Below, piece after piece: positions 47,110 through 56,164 of a DNA stretch of 64,000 nt. The stretch lies in assembly GCF_004348895.1 (NCBI RefSeq), contig NZ_RRZK01000007.1:620001-684000 (forward strand). Direction: 5' to 3'. How positions within the stretch are numbered: the stretch's first letter is position 1; every line of letters begins with the position of its first letter. Both the position numbers and the translations under genes were made by a program. This DNA is from Pseudomonas vancouverensis (GTDB lineage Bacteria; Pseudomonadota; Gammaproteobacteria; Pseudomonadales; Pseudomonadaceae). The notes under the pieces were generated by a model. That model was not told where the DNA came from. It saw only the letters and a program-made list of their open reading frames with translations, and did not search any database.

Positions 47110-47574
47110 ATGAGTATCTTGTACAAGACATTGGCAGCCGCCCTGCTGTTGGGCGGTAGTGCCATGGCGCTGGCGGCCAATGACGGCCAGATGCGGGCCA
47201 ACGAACTGTTGAACACTGATCCGCACTACCGTGAAACCTGGCAAGGCGTCGTCAAGAAAGAACAACGCCTGCCGGAATGGGTGATGAACCTGTCCGGCGA
47301 TGCCGAACAAATGAATGCCGTTGAAGAGGATGGCGACAAGTATCTGGTGGGCCCGCTGTGTGAATCTCAGGCAACGTGCGCCAAGCAACGCTTGATCGTC
47401 GCCGTCAGCTTCGACAAAAAGGATGCCTACGCCATGCTGGTCGACGTGCCGGCGGGATTACCGGCTGACAAATCGCCGACGCGACATGCCAGTTACCGGT
47501 TTCTCGGCAAGCCAGACCAGGGCATGCAGGATCTGTTGATGGAACAGCTGAAGAAAGACCCGAACTGGTACTGA
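47110..47574 (+). CDS. Ivy-family (inhibitor of vertebrate lysozyme) protein
   Basis: A 154-residue periplasmic protein with signal peptide (LAAALLLGGSAMALAAND) and the Ivy body (MVLV-like core, YRFLGKPDQ). The loop that in active Ivy reads CKPHDC is CESQATC here, so the inhibitory His is missing. It resembles the second P. aeruginosa paralogue (PA5481), reported not to inhibit lysozyme. I chose the ATG at 47110, directly after the DUF1328 stop. Confidence 0.85.
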   Translation: MSILYKTLAAALLLGGSAMALAANDGQMRANELLNTDPHYRETWQGVVKKEQRLPEWVMNLSGDAEQMNAVEEDGDKYLVGPLCESQATCAKQRLIVAVSFDKKDAYAMLVDVPAGLPADKSPTRHASYRFLGKPDQGMQDLLMEQLKKDPNWY

Positions 47575-48287
47575 GTTCGTGCGGGAGCAAGGCCAAAGCG
47601 CCTTGTTCCATTTGCGCCACCTGAGGAAGGCAGGCGCATGACCAAGGGGTCGGGACGTTCTGCCTGTTGCAGGGGCGGAGTGACCTACGGGTACAGGGAG
47701 TGCCTGCGCAAGGACCGGGTCAGGAAAAGCTGCGACGCAAGTTCGCCGGTCGAATCAGGATCGACGGACTTGCGAAGAGCTTGCTCACGTAATTATTTGA
47801 ATTGGATCCATTTTCTCGAATTTCCCCGCTTTGCTTCTCGACGTGATCGTCATGCCTGAAAATTCTTTTCCCGGTGTTTCGCCGCGACCGTATATCGAGA
47901 AAAATCGTCTTTCTTTTTCTGTCATTTTTCACTCATGTGCGTGAAATTTTGCGAAAAAAAGCTTGTCCGACAACTGCTCAAAAAACAACCAATCTGCTCT
48001 GTGATGGCCGGTTCACGGCACTTTTGTGTGCCGAAATGTCACATTCGAACCGGTTGCGACGTCGCTTTTAGTAAAAAAACCTCATGCCGATTCGGCATAG
48101 GGTAGGCGTTTACGGCATTAGACGGCGCTTCCTTGCATCGGAATAGTTGCGCCTTTTTTCGCCTGCCAGAGAGCCGTAAACCGCGCTCCTGGGGCTCCTT
48201 ATACGGGGGCTGATGCAAGCGACTTTTGCGCCACAAGCGCTCCAGCTCGCGCATCGCTCTGAGTCAAACGCAAGTAAGGGTAAAGAT
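47575..48287. other. 713-base gap before gltP
   Basis: No convincing gene. 47640-47780 is GC-rich with seven GGA triplets and a strong hairpin (47736-47774). 47830-48080 is AT-rich and promoter-like, and contains GGCAC-N6-GTGCC and TTTCAC-N8-GTGAAA inverted repeats. 48084-48098 is the perfect palindrome ATGCCGATTCGGCAT. A 73-codon frame at 47638-47859 has no family resemblance, and its start context is weak. Confidence 0.6.
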
Positions 48288-49619
48288 ATGAAGAAGGCAA
48301 AGCTTAGCCTCGCCTGGCAGATCCTCATCGGTCTGGTATTGGGGATTGCAATCGGTGCGCTGCTCAACCATTTCAGTGCCGAAAAAGCCTGGTGGATCAG
48401 TAACGTCCTGCAACCAGCGGGCGATATCTTTATCCGTCTGATCAAGATGATCGTGATCCCGATCGTCATCTCGTCGCTGATCGTCGGTATCGCCGGCGTC
48501 GGTGATGCCAAGAAGCTGGGGCGCATCGGTCTCAAGACCATCATTTACTTCGAAGTCGTGACCACCATCGCCATTGTGGTGGGCCTGTTGCTGGCGAACC
48601 TGTTCCACCCGGGTGCCGGCATCGACATGAGCACCCTGGGCACTGTGGATATTTCCAAGTACCAGGCAACTGCGGCTGAGGTCCAGCATGAACACGCGTT
48701 CATCGAGACCATCCTCAACCTGATCCCGTCGAACATCTTCGCCGCCATGGCTCGTGGCGAAATGCTGCCGATCATCTTCTTCTCGGTGTTGTTCGGCCTC
48801 GGCTTGTCGAGTCTGAAACCGGAATTGCGTGAGCCTCTGGTAACCATGTTCCAGGGTGTTTCGGAAAGCATGTTCAAGGTCACTCACATGATCATGAACT
48901 ACGCCCCGATCGGCGTTTTCGCCCTGATCGCGGTAACGGTCGCCAACTTCGGTTTTGCCTCGCTGCTGCCGCTGGCCAAGCTGGTGATCCTGGTTTACTT
49001 CGCCATCGCCTTCTTCGCCTTCGTGGTGTTGGGCCTGATCGCTCGCCTGTTCGGTTTCTCGGTGATCAAGCTGATGCGCATCTTCAAGGATGAGCTGGTG
49101 CTGGCCTACTCCACCGCCTCCTCCGAAACCGTGCTGCCGCGCGTGATCGAGAAGATGGAAGCCTACGGCGCGCCGAAAGCTATTTGCAGCTTCGTGGTCC
49201 CGACCGGCTACTCGTTCAACCTCGACGGTTCGACCCTGTACCAGAGCATCGCGGCGATCTTCATTGCCCAGCTGTATGGCATCGACCTGTCGATCGGCCA
49301 GCAACTGTTGCTGGTACTGACCCTGATGGTCACCTCCAAAGGCATCGCCGGTGTACCGGGCGTGTCCTTCGTGGTCCTGCTGGCCACTCTGGGCAGCGTC
49401 GGTATTCCGCTGGAAGGCCTGGCATTCATCGCCGGTGTCGACCGTGTGATGGACATGGCCCGTACCGCCCTGAACGTGATCGGCAACGCCCTGGCCGTAC
49501 TGGTTATCGCGCGTTGGGAAGGCATGTACGACGACGCGAAAGGTCAGCGCTACTGGAATTCCCTGCCGCACTGGCGCAGCAAGGACAAGCTGCCGGCTGG
49601 CGAAACCACCAGCAACTAA
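48288..49619 (+). CDS. gltP: glutamate/dicarboxylate:cation symporter GltP
   Basis: A 443-residue DAACS-family inner-membrane transporter (Pfam SDF). Signature parts are TASSETVLPRVIEKME, SFNLDGSTLYQSIAAIF and the substrate-site helix AGVDRVMDMARTALNVIGN. It imports glutamate, aspartate and possibly C4-dicarboxylates with protons or sodium. The ATG at 48288 (MKKAKLSLAWQ) has TAAGGG upstream. A long upstream leader region suggests regulated expression. Confidence 0.94.
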   Translation: MKKAKLSLAWQILIGLVLGIAIGALLNHFSAEKAWWISNVLQPAGDIFIRLIKMIVIPIVISSLIVGIAGVGDAKKLGRIGLKTIIYFEVVTTIAIVVGLLLANLFHPGAGIDMSTLGTVDISKYQATAAEVQHEHAFIETILNLIPSNIFAAMARGEMLPIIFFSVLFGLGLSSLKPELREPLVTMFQGVSESMFKVTHMIMNYAPIGVFALIAVTVANFGFASLLPLAKLVILVYFAIAFFAFVVLGLIARLFGFSVIKLMRIFKDELVLAYSTASSETVLPRVIEKMEAYGAPKAICSFVVPTGYSFNLDGSTLYQSIAAIFIAQLYGIDLSIGQQLLLVLTLMVTSKGIAGVPGVSFVVLLATLGSVGIPLEGLAFIAGVDRVMDMARTALNVIGNALAVLVIARWEGMYDDAKGQRYWNSLPHWRSKDKLPAGETTSN

Positions 49620-49661
49620 TAGACGCACGCTGTGCTGGCTTTTTTGTGGAGCCAGCCTTGC

Positions 49662-49693
49662 CGACAAACCCCGGAGAAATCCGGGGTTTGTCG
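49662..49693 (+). terminator. terminator after gltP
   Basis: CGACAAACCCCGGA/TCCGGGGTTTGTCG is a perfect 14-bp stem with GAAA loop. A weaker GCTGGC/GCCAGC hairpin precedes it. Confidence 0.85.
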
Positions 49694-49743
49694 TTTCTGG
49701 CGACCCCGCTATCATTCGCCGCATCTTCCGGGGGATTTGACTG

Positions 49744-50973
49744 ATGCTGAATGGCCTGTGGCTTGGCTTCTTTATTGTGGCAGCCGTGTCGGCGCTGGCG
49801 CAGTGGCTGATCGGTGGCAACGCCGGGATTTTTGCGGCGATGGTGGAGAGCATATTCGCCATGGCCAAGCTGTCGGTCGAAGTCATGGTGCTGCTGTTCG
49901 GCACCCTCACCCTCTGGTTGGGCTTCTTGCGCATTGCCGAAAAGGCCGGCATCGTTGAATGGTTGGCCAAGGTACTGGGGCCGCTGTTCCTGCGCCTGAT
50001 GCCGGAGGTGCCACCGGGTCACCCGGCGCTGGGCCTGATCACGCTCAACTTTGCCGCCAACGGCCTGGGCCTGGACAACGCCGCCACGCCTATCGGCCTG
50101 AAGGCCATGAAGGCCCTGCAAGAGCTGAACCCCAGCGCCACGGTCGCGAGCAATGCGCAGATCCTGTTCCTGGTGCTGAACGCCTCTTCCCTGACGTTGC
50201 TGCCGGTGACGATTTTCATGTATCGCGCGCAGCAAGGTGCGCCCGATCCGACCCTGGTGTTTCTACCCATCCTGCTGGCCACCAGCTGCTCGACCATCGT
50301 CGGCTTCCTGTCGGTGGCGTTCATGCAGCGGCTGCGCATCTGGGACCCGGTGGTGCTGGCGTACCTGGTGCCAGGCGCGCTCATCCTCGGCGGCTTCATG
50401 GCCGTGCTGGCCACTTTGTCGGCGACAGCATTGGCGGGGCTGTCGTCGATTCTCGGCAACCTGACGCTGTTCGGCCTGATCATGGTGTTCCTGTTGATCG
50501 GCGCGCTACGCAAGGTGAAGGTCTACGAGGCGTTCGTCGAAGGCGCCAAGGAAGGTTTCGACGTCGCGAAAAACCTGTTGCCGTATCTGGTCGCCATGCT
50601 CTGTGCGGTGGGTGTTTTGCGTGCGTCCGGCGCGCTGGACTTTGCTCTCGAAGGCATTCGTCATCTGGTGGCTTGGGTCGGATGGGACACGCGGTTTGTC
50701 GATGCGCTGCCGACGGCGATGGTCAAGCCCTTCTCTGGCAGCGCAGCCCGGGCCATGCTGATCGAAACCATGAAGACCTCCGGTGTCGACAGCTTCCCCG
50801 CGCTGGTGGCAGCGACGGTTCAGGGCAGCACCGAAACCACCTTCTACGTGCTGGCGGTGTACTTCGGTGCCGTGGGCATTCAGCGCGCGCGACACGCCGT
50901 TGGCTGTGCATTGCTGGCGGAACTGGCCGGAGTACTGGGAGCTATTGGGGTTTGCTACTGGTTCTTCGGTTGA
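49744..50973 (+). CDS. SpmA-SpmB fusion, nucleoside-recognition domain membrane protein
   Basis: A 409-residue protein with about nine to ten helices and two Gate/nucleoside-recognition modules: the N-terminal SpmA-like half (NFAANGLGLDNAATPIGLKAM) and the C-terminal SpmB-like half (LPTAMVKPFSGSAARAMLIE, GSTETTFYVLAVYFG). In Bacillus these are separate spore maturation proteins; fused forms are found in many non-sporing proteobacteria. The substrate is unknown. Its last 19 bases overlap the convergent aminopeptidase gene. Confidence 0.9.
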   Translation: MLNGLWLGFFIVAAVSALAQWLIGGNAGIFAAMVESIFAMAKLSVEVMVLLFGTLTLWLGFLRIAEKAGIVEWLAKVLGPLFLRLMPEVPPGHPALGLITLNFAANGLGLDNAATPIGLKAMKALQELNPSATVASNAQILFLVLNASSLTLLPVTIFMYRAQQGAPDPTLVFLPILLATSCSTIVGFLSVAFMQRLRIWDPVVLAYLVPGALILGGFMAVLATLSATALAGLSSILGNLTLFGLIMVFLLIGALRKVKVYEAFVEGAKEGFDVAKNLLPYLVAMLCAVGVLRASGALDFALEGIRHLVAWVGWDTRFVDALPTAMVKPFSGSAARAMLIETMKTSGVDSFPALVAATVQGSTETTFYVLAVYFGAVGIQRARHAVGCALLAELAGVLGAIGVCYWFFG

Positions 50974-52064
50974 TTGGCCCCGGCGTACTCCGAACCCGCC
51001 AGCGCCTGGAGTGCCGCCTTGCGTTCAGCTGTCGGCAACCCGCCCAGCTTTTCGACAGCCGGAAAGAATTTCAGCCAATCGCCGTCGACTTGGCGAAATA
51101 GTGCGGCAAACGCCGGCACCCATTGGTCGTACAAGCCAAATGGCAACAACTTGGCGTTGTTCATCGGCGCATTGATCCAGGCGTCGTAGCGCTTGTCCCC
51201 CGCCCACTGCTTGTCGCGCATGCTTCGGTATTCATCGCGCAGGCGTTCGAATTCTGCGGCCTTGCGCTGGCGCATCTGCTCGACCGGCAGCGGCAAGGCG
51301 TAGAGCTTTTCAAGTCGGACACGGGTATCGAGGACCAATTCGGTGAACTGATCTCGCTGACGCGCCTGCGCGTCGCTCTCCGCTGGCAAGTGACGGAAGG
51401 CACGCCATTGGCGAGTACCCTCCTGCTCAACGAAAGTGGCGTATGACTCGTTGAATTCGGTGTCGTCCTTCACATAGCAGCGCTGATGGGCCAGCTCGTG
51501 AAAGATCAGCGTGGCCAGGCGCTCATCGCCCCAGCCCATCATCGAGCTGATGATCGGGTCATTGAACCAGCCAAGCGTCGAATAGGCCTCAACGCCACCC
51601 ATCGACACGTCCAGCCCCTGCAAACGTTGCAGGGCCGCTTCGCCGCGTGCGCCGCTCTGGCTGTAGTAACCGCGATAGGCCACGCAACCGGCGATGGGAA
51701 AGCAATGGCTGACCGGAGTCAGGGAAAACTCCGGGGTGGCGAACACATTCCACACGACGTAGGGCCTGCCAATGTCGGCGTACAGGCGATAACTCTGGTT
51801 GTCTGGCAGGTGCAGGTGCTCGCTGGCGAACGCCCGGGCCTTTTGTGACTGGGCCAGGTGCGCGCGCAATGTCTGATCGCGACTGGGGTCGGCAATCACC
51901 TCTGCTACCGGTTCCCTCGCCCGCAGCAGCTGCCATTGACCGCTGGCCAGCTGGCTGTAATAGCTGACGCTGGAGCAACCGTTGAGCAACAAAATCATCA
52001 CACCCGGAAACAAAACGCGCAAAACGCGATCAAGTAACCCAAGGCTTGGCAACGGCCTGATCAC
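50955..52064 (-). CDS. putative zinc aminopeptidase lipoprotein (Aminopep family, PF10023 type)
   Basis: A 369-residue protein with lipobox LLLNGC (Cys near residue 30). The metalloprotease motif is LIFHELAHQRCYVKDDTEFNESYATF: HELAH plus the downstream Glu. It is attached to the envelope and faces the periplasm. Family members are annotated as aminopeptidases by similarity only. It overlaps the convergent SpmAB gene at the 3' end. Confidence 0.87.
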   Translation of the reverse strand: MIRPLPSLGLLDRVLRVLFPGVMILLLNGCSSVSYYSQLASGQWQLLRAREPVAEVIADPSRDQTLRAHLAQSQKARAFASEHLHLPDNQSYRLYADIGRPYVVWNVFATPEFSLTPVSHCFPIAGCVAYRGYYSQSGARGEAALQRLQGLDVSMGGVEAYSTLGWFNDPIISSMMGWGDERLATLIFHELAHQRCYVKDDTEFNESYATFVEQEGTRQWRAFRHLPAESDAQARQRDQFTELVLDTRVRLEKLYALPLPVEQMRQRKAAEFERLRDEYRSMRDKQWAGDKRYDAWINAPMNNAKLLPFGLYDQWVPAFAALFRQVDGDWLKFFPAVEKLGGLPTAERKAALQALAGSEYAGANQPKNQ

Positions 52065-52122
52065 AATAAGACATCCCTGGAAAGATTGTCCGCAAGACTA
52101 TCCCGCCAATAGGAGCTCCGCT

Positions 52123-52542
52123 ATGCGCATGTTGATTTTGTCCGCCAGCCTGATGACGCTGGCCGGCTGTGCCGGTTTCGGCATCCCCAGCCAGGACCCG
52201 TCCCAGGCCTGGATCGACCTGCACACGCAGCAGGAAGATACGCTGCAGGCAGTGGAGGTGGATGACAAGGCGACCCACGACAAACGCTATTTCGAAGTGG
52301 AGCCAGGCAGCCATGAATTGACCGTGCGCTACCAGTTTGCAGTGCAGCCGACCAATATCGGTCCGGGTGCCGAACCCTTGTGGCGGGACTGCCAGATGAA
52401 CGTGAAATTCAAGGAGTTCAACGCCGGGGAGCGCTATCAACTGCAAGCGGGCAACATCGGCTTCAGGCCTTGGGCAAAACTTTACGATCAACAGCGAAAA
52501 GTGATTGGCCAAGGCGTACCGGCGGGCTGCCAACACAGCTGA
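52123..52542 (+). CDS. small lipoprotein, first of a tandem pair
   Basis: A 139-residue lipoprotein (lipobox TLAGC, Cys near residue 14). The body is a single domain with YFEVEPGSHELTVRYQF, two Cys (WRDCQM and PAGCQ) and NAGERYQLQAGNIGF. AGGAG lies eight bases before the ATG at 52123. The next gene encodes a relative. The family and function are not known to me. Confidence 0.8.
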   Translation: MRMLILSASLMTLAGCAGFGIPSQDPSQAWIDLHTQQEDTLQAVEVDDKATHDKRYFEVEPGSHELTVRYQFAVQPTNIGPGAEPLWRDCQMNVKFKEFNAGERYQLQAGNIGFRPWAKLYDQQRKVIGQGVPAGCQHS

Positions 52543-52583
52543 TCGGCGTTATGCTGAAGGCATAACTGCTTGGGACATTCATC

Positions 52584-53009
52584 ATGCGCAGGTTGATCTT
52601 GTTGCTCGTGGCCGGTGTCGTTGCCGGCTGCCAGACCCCGATGCCGGAGCCCAATCCGAAAATGGCCTGGGTCGAATTCTCCACGCCCTTCCCCAACGAC
52701 AAACTGTTGATGGCCGAACGGCTGGACAAGCAGCGGCTGAGGGACGGGCGCTTTTTCGAAGTCACGCCCGGTGCGCACGAACTGCTGGCCCGGTTTGATT
52801 TCGAAGTACCCGGTGGCGGTGGCCTGGGTGACATGATGGGCGGGCCGTCAGAGCGAATATGCTACCTGACCATCAAATACGATCATTTTGAGGCCGGACA
52901 GCGTTACGTGCTCGAAGGCCGCTCGATCGCCTTCACTCCAGGCGCCCGGCTGTATAACGCCAAGCGCGAAATCGTCGCCGAAGACCAGGATTCCTATTGC
53001 TTGATGTAA
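52584..53009 (+). CDS. small lipoprotein, second of a tandem pair
   Basis: A 141-residue lipoprotein (lipobox VVAGC). It aligns with the preceding product: FFEVTPGAHELLARFDFE, a Cys before LTIKYDHFEAGQRYVLEGR, and a C-terminal Cys (DSYCLM). This one has a Gly-rich insert (GGGGLGDMMGG). The gap of 41 bases without a terminator implies one transcript. Function unknown. Confidence 0.8.
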   Translation: MRRLILLLVAGVVAGCQTPMPEPNPKMAWVEFSTPFPNDKLLMAERLDKQRLRDGRFFEVTPGAHELLARFDFEVPGGGGLGDMMGGPSERICYLTIKYDHFEAGQRYVLEGRSIAFTPGARLYNAKREIVAEDQDSYCLM

Positions 53010-53013
53010 TAGG

Positions 53014-53247
53014 TCAGCGGTCGTTTTTCTGGTAGATGATTTTCTTGGTGTTGTTTTCGCATGAGCCCACGACCATGTTCTGATCGTGCACTTCCTCATT
53101 GCTAACGATTTCCAGGGTGTAGGACGTTACACCTTTGGCCTGGATCTTGGCTTCGATCTCGGCCTTGAGCTCTTCGCAGGGTTTAGGTGCCGCCAGGGCC
53201 GAGGTGGCCAATGCGCTACAGATAACCGCCAGGACAAAACGTTTCAT
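53014..53247 (-). CDS. DUF1161 family periplasmic protein
   Basis: A 77-residue exported protein: signal peptide to ATSALAAP, then the family core PCEELKAEIEAKIQAKGVTSYTLEI, and a second Cys in GSCENNTKK. The two Cys could form a disulfide. It is a paralogue of the gene at 55124-55345. Function unknown. Confidence 0.88.
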   Translation of the reverse strand: MKRFVLAVICSALATSALAAPKPCEELKAEIEAKIQAKGVTSYTLEIVSNEEVHDQNMVVGSCENNTKKIIYQKNDR

Positions 53248-53332
53248 GGTTGAAGCTCCTTTGAAGCAGCGCGCGCGCGCCTGCTGTCACTTATTCGACC
53301 ACAGATTTGCCTGTCAGGTTTTGTTCCACGGC

Positions 53333-53361
53333 AAAAAGATCGCAGCCCGGAGGCTGCGATC
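53333..53361 (-). terminator. terminator after the OsmC gene
   Basis: GATCGCAGCC/GGCTGCGATC is a 10-bp perfect stem followed by TTTTT on the minus strand. Confidence 0.88.
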
Positions 53362-53381
53362 GCTTGTCGTGCCCTGCTCAA

Positions 53382-53813
53382 TCAGCTGACCAGCGTCGCT
53401 TCCAGGCTGATCTTCGCGTTAAGCACTTTGGACACCGGGCAACCCTCTTTGGCCTTGTTGCTCAGTTCTGTGAACTGCGCCTGGGTCGCACCGGGGATTT
53501 TCGCCTTGAGGATCAGTTTCACCGCGGTGATGGCAAAACCACCGTCGACTTGATCCAGGGTGACCTCGGCATTGGTATCGATGCTGTCGGCCTTGAGGCC
53601 CGCACCTTCGAGAATCATCGAAAAGGCCATGGAGAAGCAGCCTGCGTGCGCCGCACCGATGAGCTCTTCCGGGTTGGTCCCCTTGCCGCCTTCGAAACGC
53701 GCCTTGAAGCCGTAAGGTGCTTCGCGCAGGACGCCGGTTTCCGTGGAGATCGAACCGATGCCGGTTTTCAGATCACCTTCCCAATGAGCCGATGCTTTCT
53801 TGATGATAGCCAT
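53382..53813 (-). CDS. OsmC family peroxiredoxin
   Basis: A 143-residue OsmC-type hydroperoxide reductase with the two catalytic Cys in AHAGCFSMAFS and KEGCPVSKVL. It reduces organic hydroperoxides in the cytoplasm. GAGGAG precedes the ATG at 53813 (MAIIKKASAHWEGD); the frame is open further upstream, but without coding support. Confidence 0.93.
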   Translation of the reverse strand: MAIIKKASAHWEGDLKTGIGSISTETGVLREAPYGFKARFEGGKGTNPEELIGAAHAGCFSMAFSMILEGAGLKADSIDTNAEVTLDQVDGGFAITAVKLILKAKIPGATQAQFTELSNKAKEGCPVSKVLNAKISLEATLVS

Positions 53814-54052
53814 GCCAGTCTCCTCAAGGTCGGCGCGAGGGTCGCGCCTTCGTGGTTTACGGTTGCCAGGGTTGTGAGGATAGACGGTGATGCAAAGTTC
53901 ACCCGCATTGCACAATCGGCTTTTTTCGAGGGTTTTTTGCTTCGCCTATTGAAACTCGGGTATATGCCCACATTGCATGAAGCAAGCCTTTGGATTCGGC
54001 AGGTTTTCGTTCGCAAGAAAAAACCTGCGCCCTCAATTGGAGATGCAGGTTT

Positions 54053-55054
54053 ATGAAACGTCTGTCCGATATCAAGTTCTCGACCCTCGATCTGGTGCCG
54101 GTTCGTGAAAATGGCAGCGCGGCCCAGTCGCTGCGCAACTCGCTGGACCTGGCACAACACGTCGAGAAGTTCGGCTACACCCGCTTCTGGGTGGCCGAGC
54201 ACCACAACATGGATGGCATTGCCAGCTCCGCGACTTCGGTGTTGCTGGGCTATCTGGCGGGCGGGACGTCGACTATTCGTGTCGGCTCCGGTGGTGTCAT
54301 GTTGCCCAACCATGCCCCGTTGGTGATCGCCGAGCAGTTCGGCACCCTTGAAAGCCTTTACCCAGGCCGGATCGATCTGGGTCTTGGCCGTGCCCCCGGT
54401 TCCGACCAGATGACCGCACGGGCCCTGCGCCGTGAGCGTTCCGGCAGCGCGGACGACTTCCCGGAGGATGTGGCCGAGCTGGTTCGCTACCTGGGCCCAC
54501 GTACACCTGATCAGCGCATTATCGCCATGCCGGGTACCGGGACCAATGTGCCGGTCTGGCTCTTGGGCTCGAGTCTGTTCAGTGCGCAATTGGCGGGTGA
54601 ACGCGGTTTGCCTTACGCCTTCGCCTCGCATTTCGCGCCGCGCTACATGCACGAGGCGATTCGCGTCTATCGCAATCACTTCAAGCCGTCGGCGGTGCTG
54701 GACAAGCCTTACGTCATGCTCGGCGTTCCGCTGGTGGCGGCCGATACCGACGAGCAGGCGGACTATCTGGCGACCTCGGTCTACCAGCGCATTCTCGCCC
54801 TGATGCGTGGCCAGAGCCTGGTGCAACGCCCGCCGGTGGATACCATGGACGGCTTGTGGCTGCCCCATGAGCGGGATGCGGTGCGTGATTTCCTCGGCCT
54901 GGCCATGGTCGGCAGCCCACAGAAAATCCGTGCCAAGCTTGAGGTGCTGATCGAGCAAACCCAGGCTGACGAGCTGATTTTCACCTGCGACCTGTATGAG
55001 CATGCACACCGCGTGCATTCCTACGAATTGCTGTCGCAGGTCATGAAGGGCTGA
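54053..55054 (+). CDS. LLM-class flavin-dependent oxidoreductase (luciferase-like)
   Basis: A 333-residue TIM-barrel monooxygenase-like protein of the YhbW/MsnO8-type group: [61 protein letters not shown]420-type cofactor binding is expected; the substrate is unknown. I chose the ATG at 54053 ([16 protein letters not shown]), the family start, with GGAG upstream. Confidence 0.9.
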   Translation: MKRLSDIKFSTLDLVPVRENGSAAQSLRNSLDLAQHVEKFGYTRFWVAEHHNMDGIASSATSVLLGYLAGGTSTIRVGSGGVMLPNHAPLVIAEQFGTLESLYPGRIDLGLGRAPGSDQMTARALRRERSGSADDFPEDVAELVRYLGPRTPDQRIIAMPGTGTNVPVWLLGSSLFSAQLAGERGLPYAFASHFAPRYMHEAIRVYRNHFKPSAVLDKPYVMLGVPLVAADTDEQADYLATSVYQRILALMRGQSLVQRPPVDTMDGLWLPHERDAVRDFLGLAMVGSPQKIRAKLEVLIEQTQADELIFTCDLYEHAHRVHSYELLSQVMKG

Positions 55055-55074
55055 GGCGCAATCACCGGGCGAAA

Positions 55075-55102
55075 AAAAGCCGACGCCAGCGCGTCGGCTT
55101 TT
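55075..55102 (+). terminator. bidirectional terminator
   Basis: AAAAGCCGACGC/GCGTCGGCTTTT with CAGC loop, between the LLM gene and the convergent DUF1161 gene. Confidence 0.92.
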
Positions 55103-55123
55103 TCGTTGGAGCCCGAAATCAGC

Positions 55124-55345
55124 TTACTTCTTGTAGACGATCACTTTGGCGCCCGCTTCGCATTTGCCGACTATTTTCCCACCGGCAGCAGCGCCTTTAT
55201 CGACGATGTCCAGCGAATAACCGGAAACGCCTTTGGCATCGAGTTTCGCTGCGATCTCGGCCTTCAGTTCTTCACATGGCTTGCCACCTGCGAATGCGGT
55301 CCCCGCAAGGCTCAACAAACCTACCGCCAACATAAACTTCTTCAT
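55124..55345 (-). CDS. DUF1161 family periplasmic protein, second copy
   Basis: A 73-residue exported protein (signal peptide MKKFMLAVGLLSLAGTAFAG), then PCEELKAEIAAKLDAKGVSGYSLDI and Cys in GKCEAGAK. I chose the ATG at 55345: GGGA then sits about ten bases upstream, whereas for the ATG at 55354 it would touch the start codon. It is related to 53014-53247. Confidence 0.88.
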   Translation of the reverse strand: MKKFMLAVGLLSLAGTAFAGGKPCEELKAEIAAKLDAKGVSGYSLDIVDKGAAAGGKIVGKCEAGAKVIVYKK

Positions 55346-55467
55346 CGGTTGCATTCCCTGGTCGGATCAAAAGGGGTATCCAGCCTTCAGCCGGACTCAC
55401 TCATGTAGCGCTTTGCCATTCCCTATGGCATTCGGCCAGCGCGCAAGTTCAGAAGACTAGCTCAAAG

Positions 55468-55683
55468 TCAGCTGCTGGCAATCCGGAAGCCAACCTTGAG
55501 GGTGACCTGAAAGTGCGCGGCCTTGCCGTCCTTGATGTGCCCTCGGGTCTCGGTCACCTCAAACCACTCCATATGCTTGAGGCTTTTGCTGGCCTCGGCC
55601 AAAGCGTTGTTGATGGCATCTTCGATGCTGCTGGTGGACGAGCCGACCAGCTCGACTTTCTTGTAGGTGTGATGGTCAGACAT
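55468..55683 (-). CDS. dodecin flavin-binding protein
   Basis: A 71-residue protein covering the whole dodecin family: KKVELVGSSTSSIEDAINNALAEAS and WFEVTETRGHIKDGKAAHFQVTLKVGF, including the Trp that stacks on the flavin. Dodecins form 12-mers that store FMN or FAD in the cytoplasm. GGAGAA precedes the ATG. Confidence 0.94.
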   Translation of the reverse strand: MSDHHTYKKVELVGSSTSSIEDAINNALAEASKSLKHMEWFEVTETRGHIKDGKAAHFQVTLKVGFRIASS

Positions 55684-55840
55684 GGCGTTCTCCTCGGCGT
55701 GTGAATTACAGCCTAGCAGTGATTTTTCCTATTACTTCTGTCGGCCAATCCGACGTTGAAGTTCAGATTTACTGCACTTTCTCGAACCCCTGAAGTCCCA
55801 ACCAACACACGCTACTCATCAACAATGCAGGAGAGCCACC

Positions 55841-56164
55841 ATGGCCAACACCTCGTTACGCAAAGCCTCGTTGCAAAGCATGGAAGCCGAGATCGAGAGT
55901 CTGCTCAAGTCGTTGGAAAGCCTGAAGGACGACGCCTCGGACGAGTCGCGTAGAACGCTCAAAACCCTGAAAAGCAATGCCGAGAATGCACTGAAACACT
56001 CGCGTCACCTGTTGGCCGACGCCTATGAAGAGGTCAAGGTGAAGACCCGCGAAACCGGGATCGCTACCCGTGACTACGCCCAGGATCACCCATGGACGAC
56101 GGCTGGTGTTGCCGTGGGCGCGCTGGGTCTGCTGGCGGCTTATCTGCTGTGCAAACGTGACTAG
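55841..56164 (+). CDS. DUF883 family (ElaB/YqjD-like) protein
   Basis: A 107-residue protein: an amphipathic helical region with heptad character (about 10-75), then [26 protein letters not shown], a C-terminal membrane tail anchor. Relatives in E. coli bind ribosomes at the inner membrane in stationary phase. GGAGAGCCACC lies before the ATG. It overlaps the convergent trpI stop by four bases. Confidence 0.92.
   Translation: MANTSLRKASLQSMEAEIESLLKSLESLKDDASDESRRTLKTLKSNAENALKHSRHLLADAYEEVKVKTRETGIATRDYAQDHPWTTAGVAVGALGLLAAYLLCKRD

Noticed and set aside
47638..47859. A 73-codon frame after the Ivy-like gene
   Set aside because: No family resemblance, weak initiation context and a non-coding-like composition. 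A structured RNA was considered instead.
48264..49970. A 568-codon minus-strand frame across gltP and the SpmAB start
   Set aside because: It runs through the gltP terminator and opposite two well-defined membrane proteins. Its composition is shadow-like.
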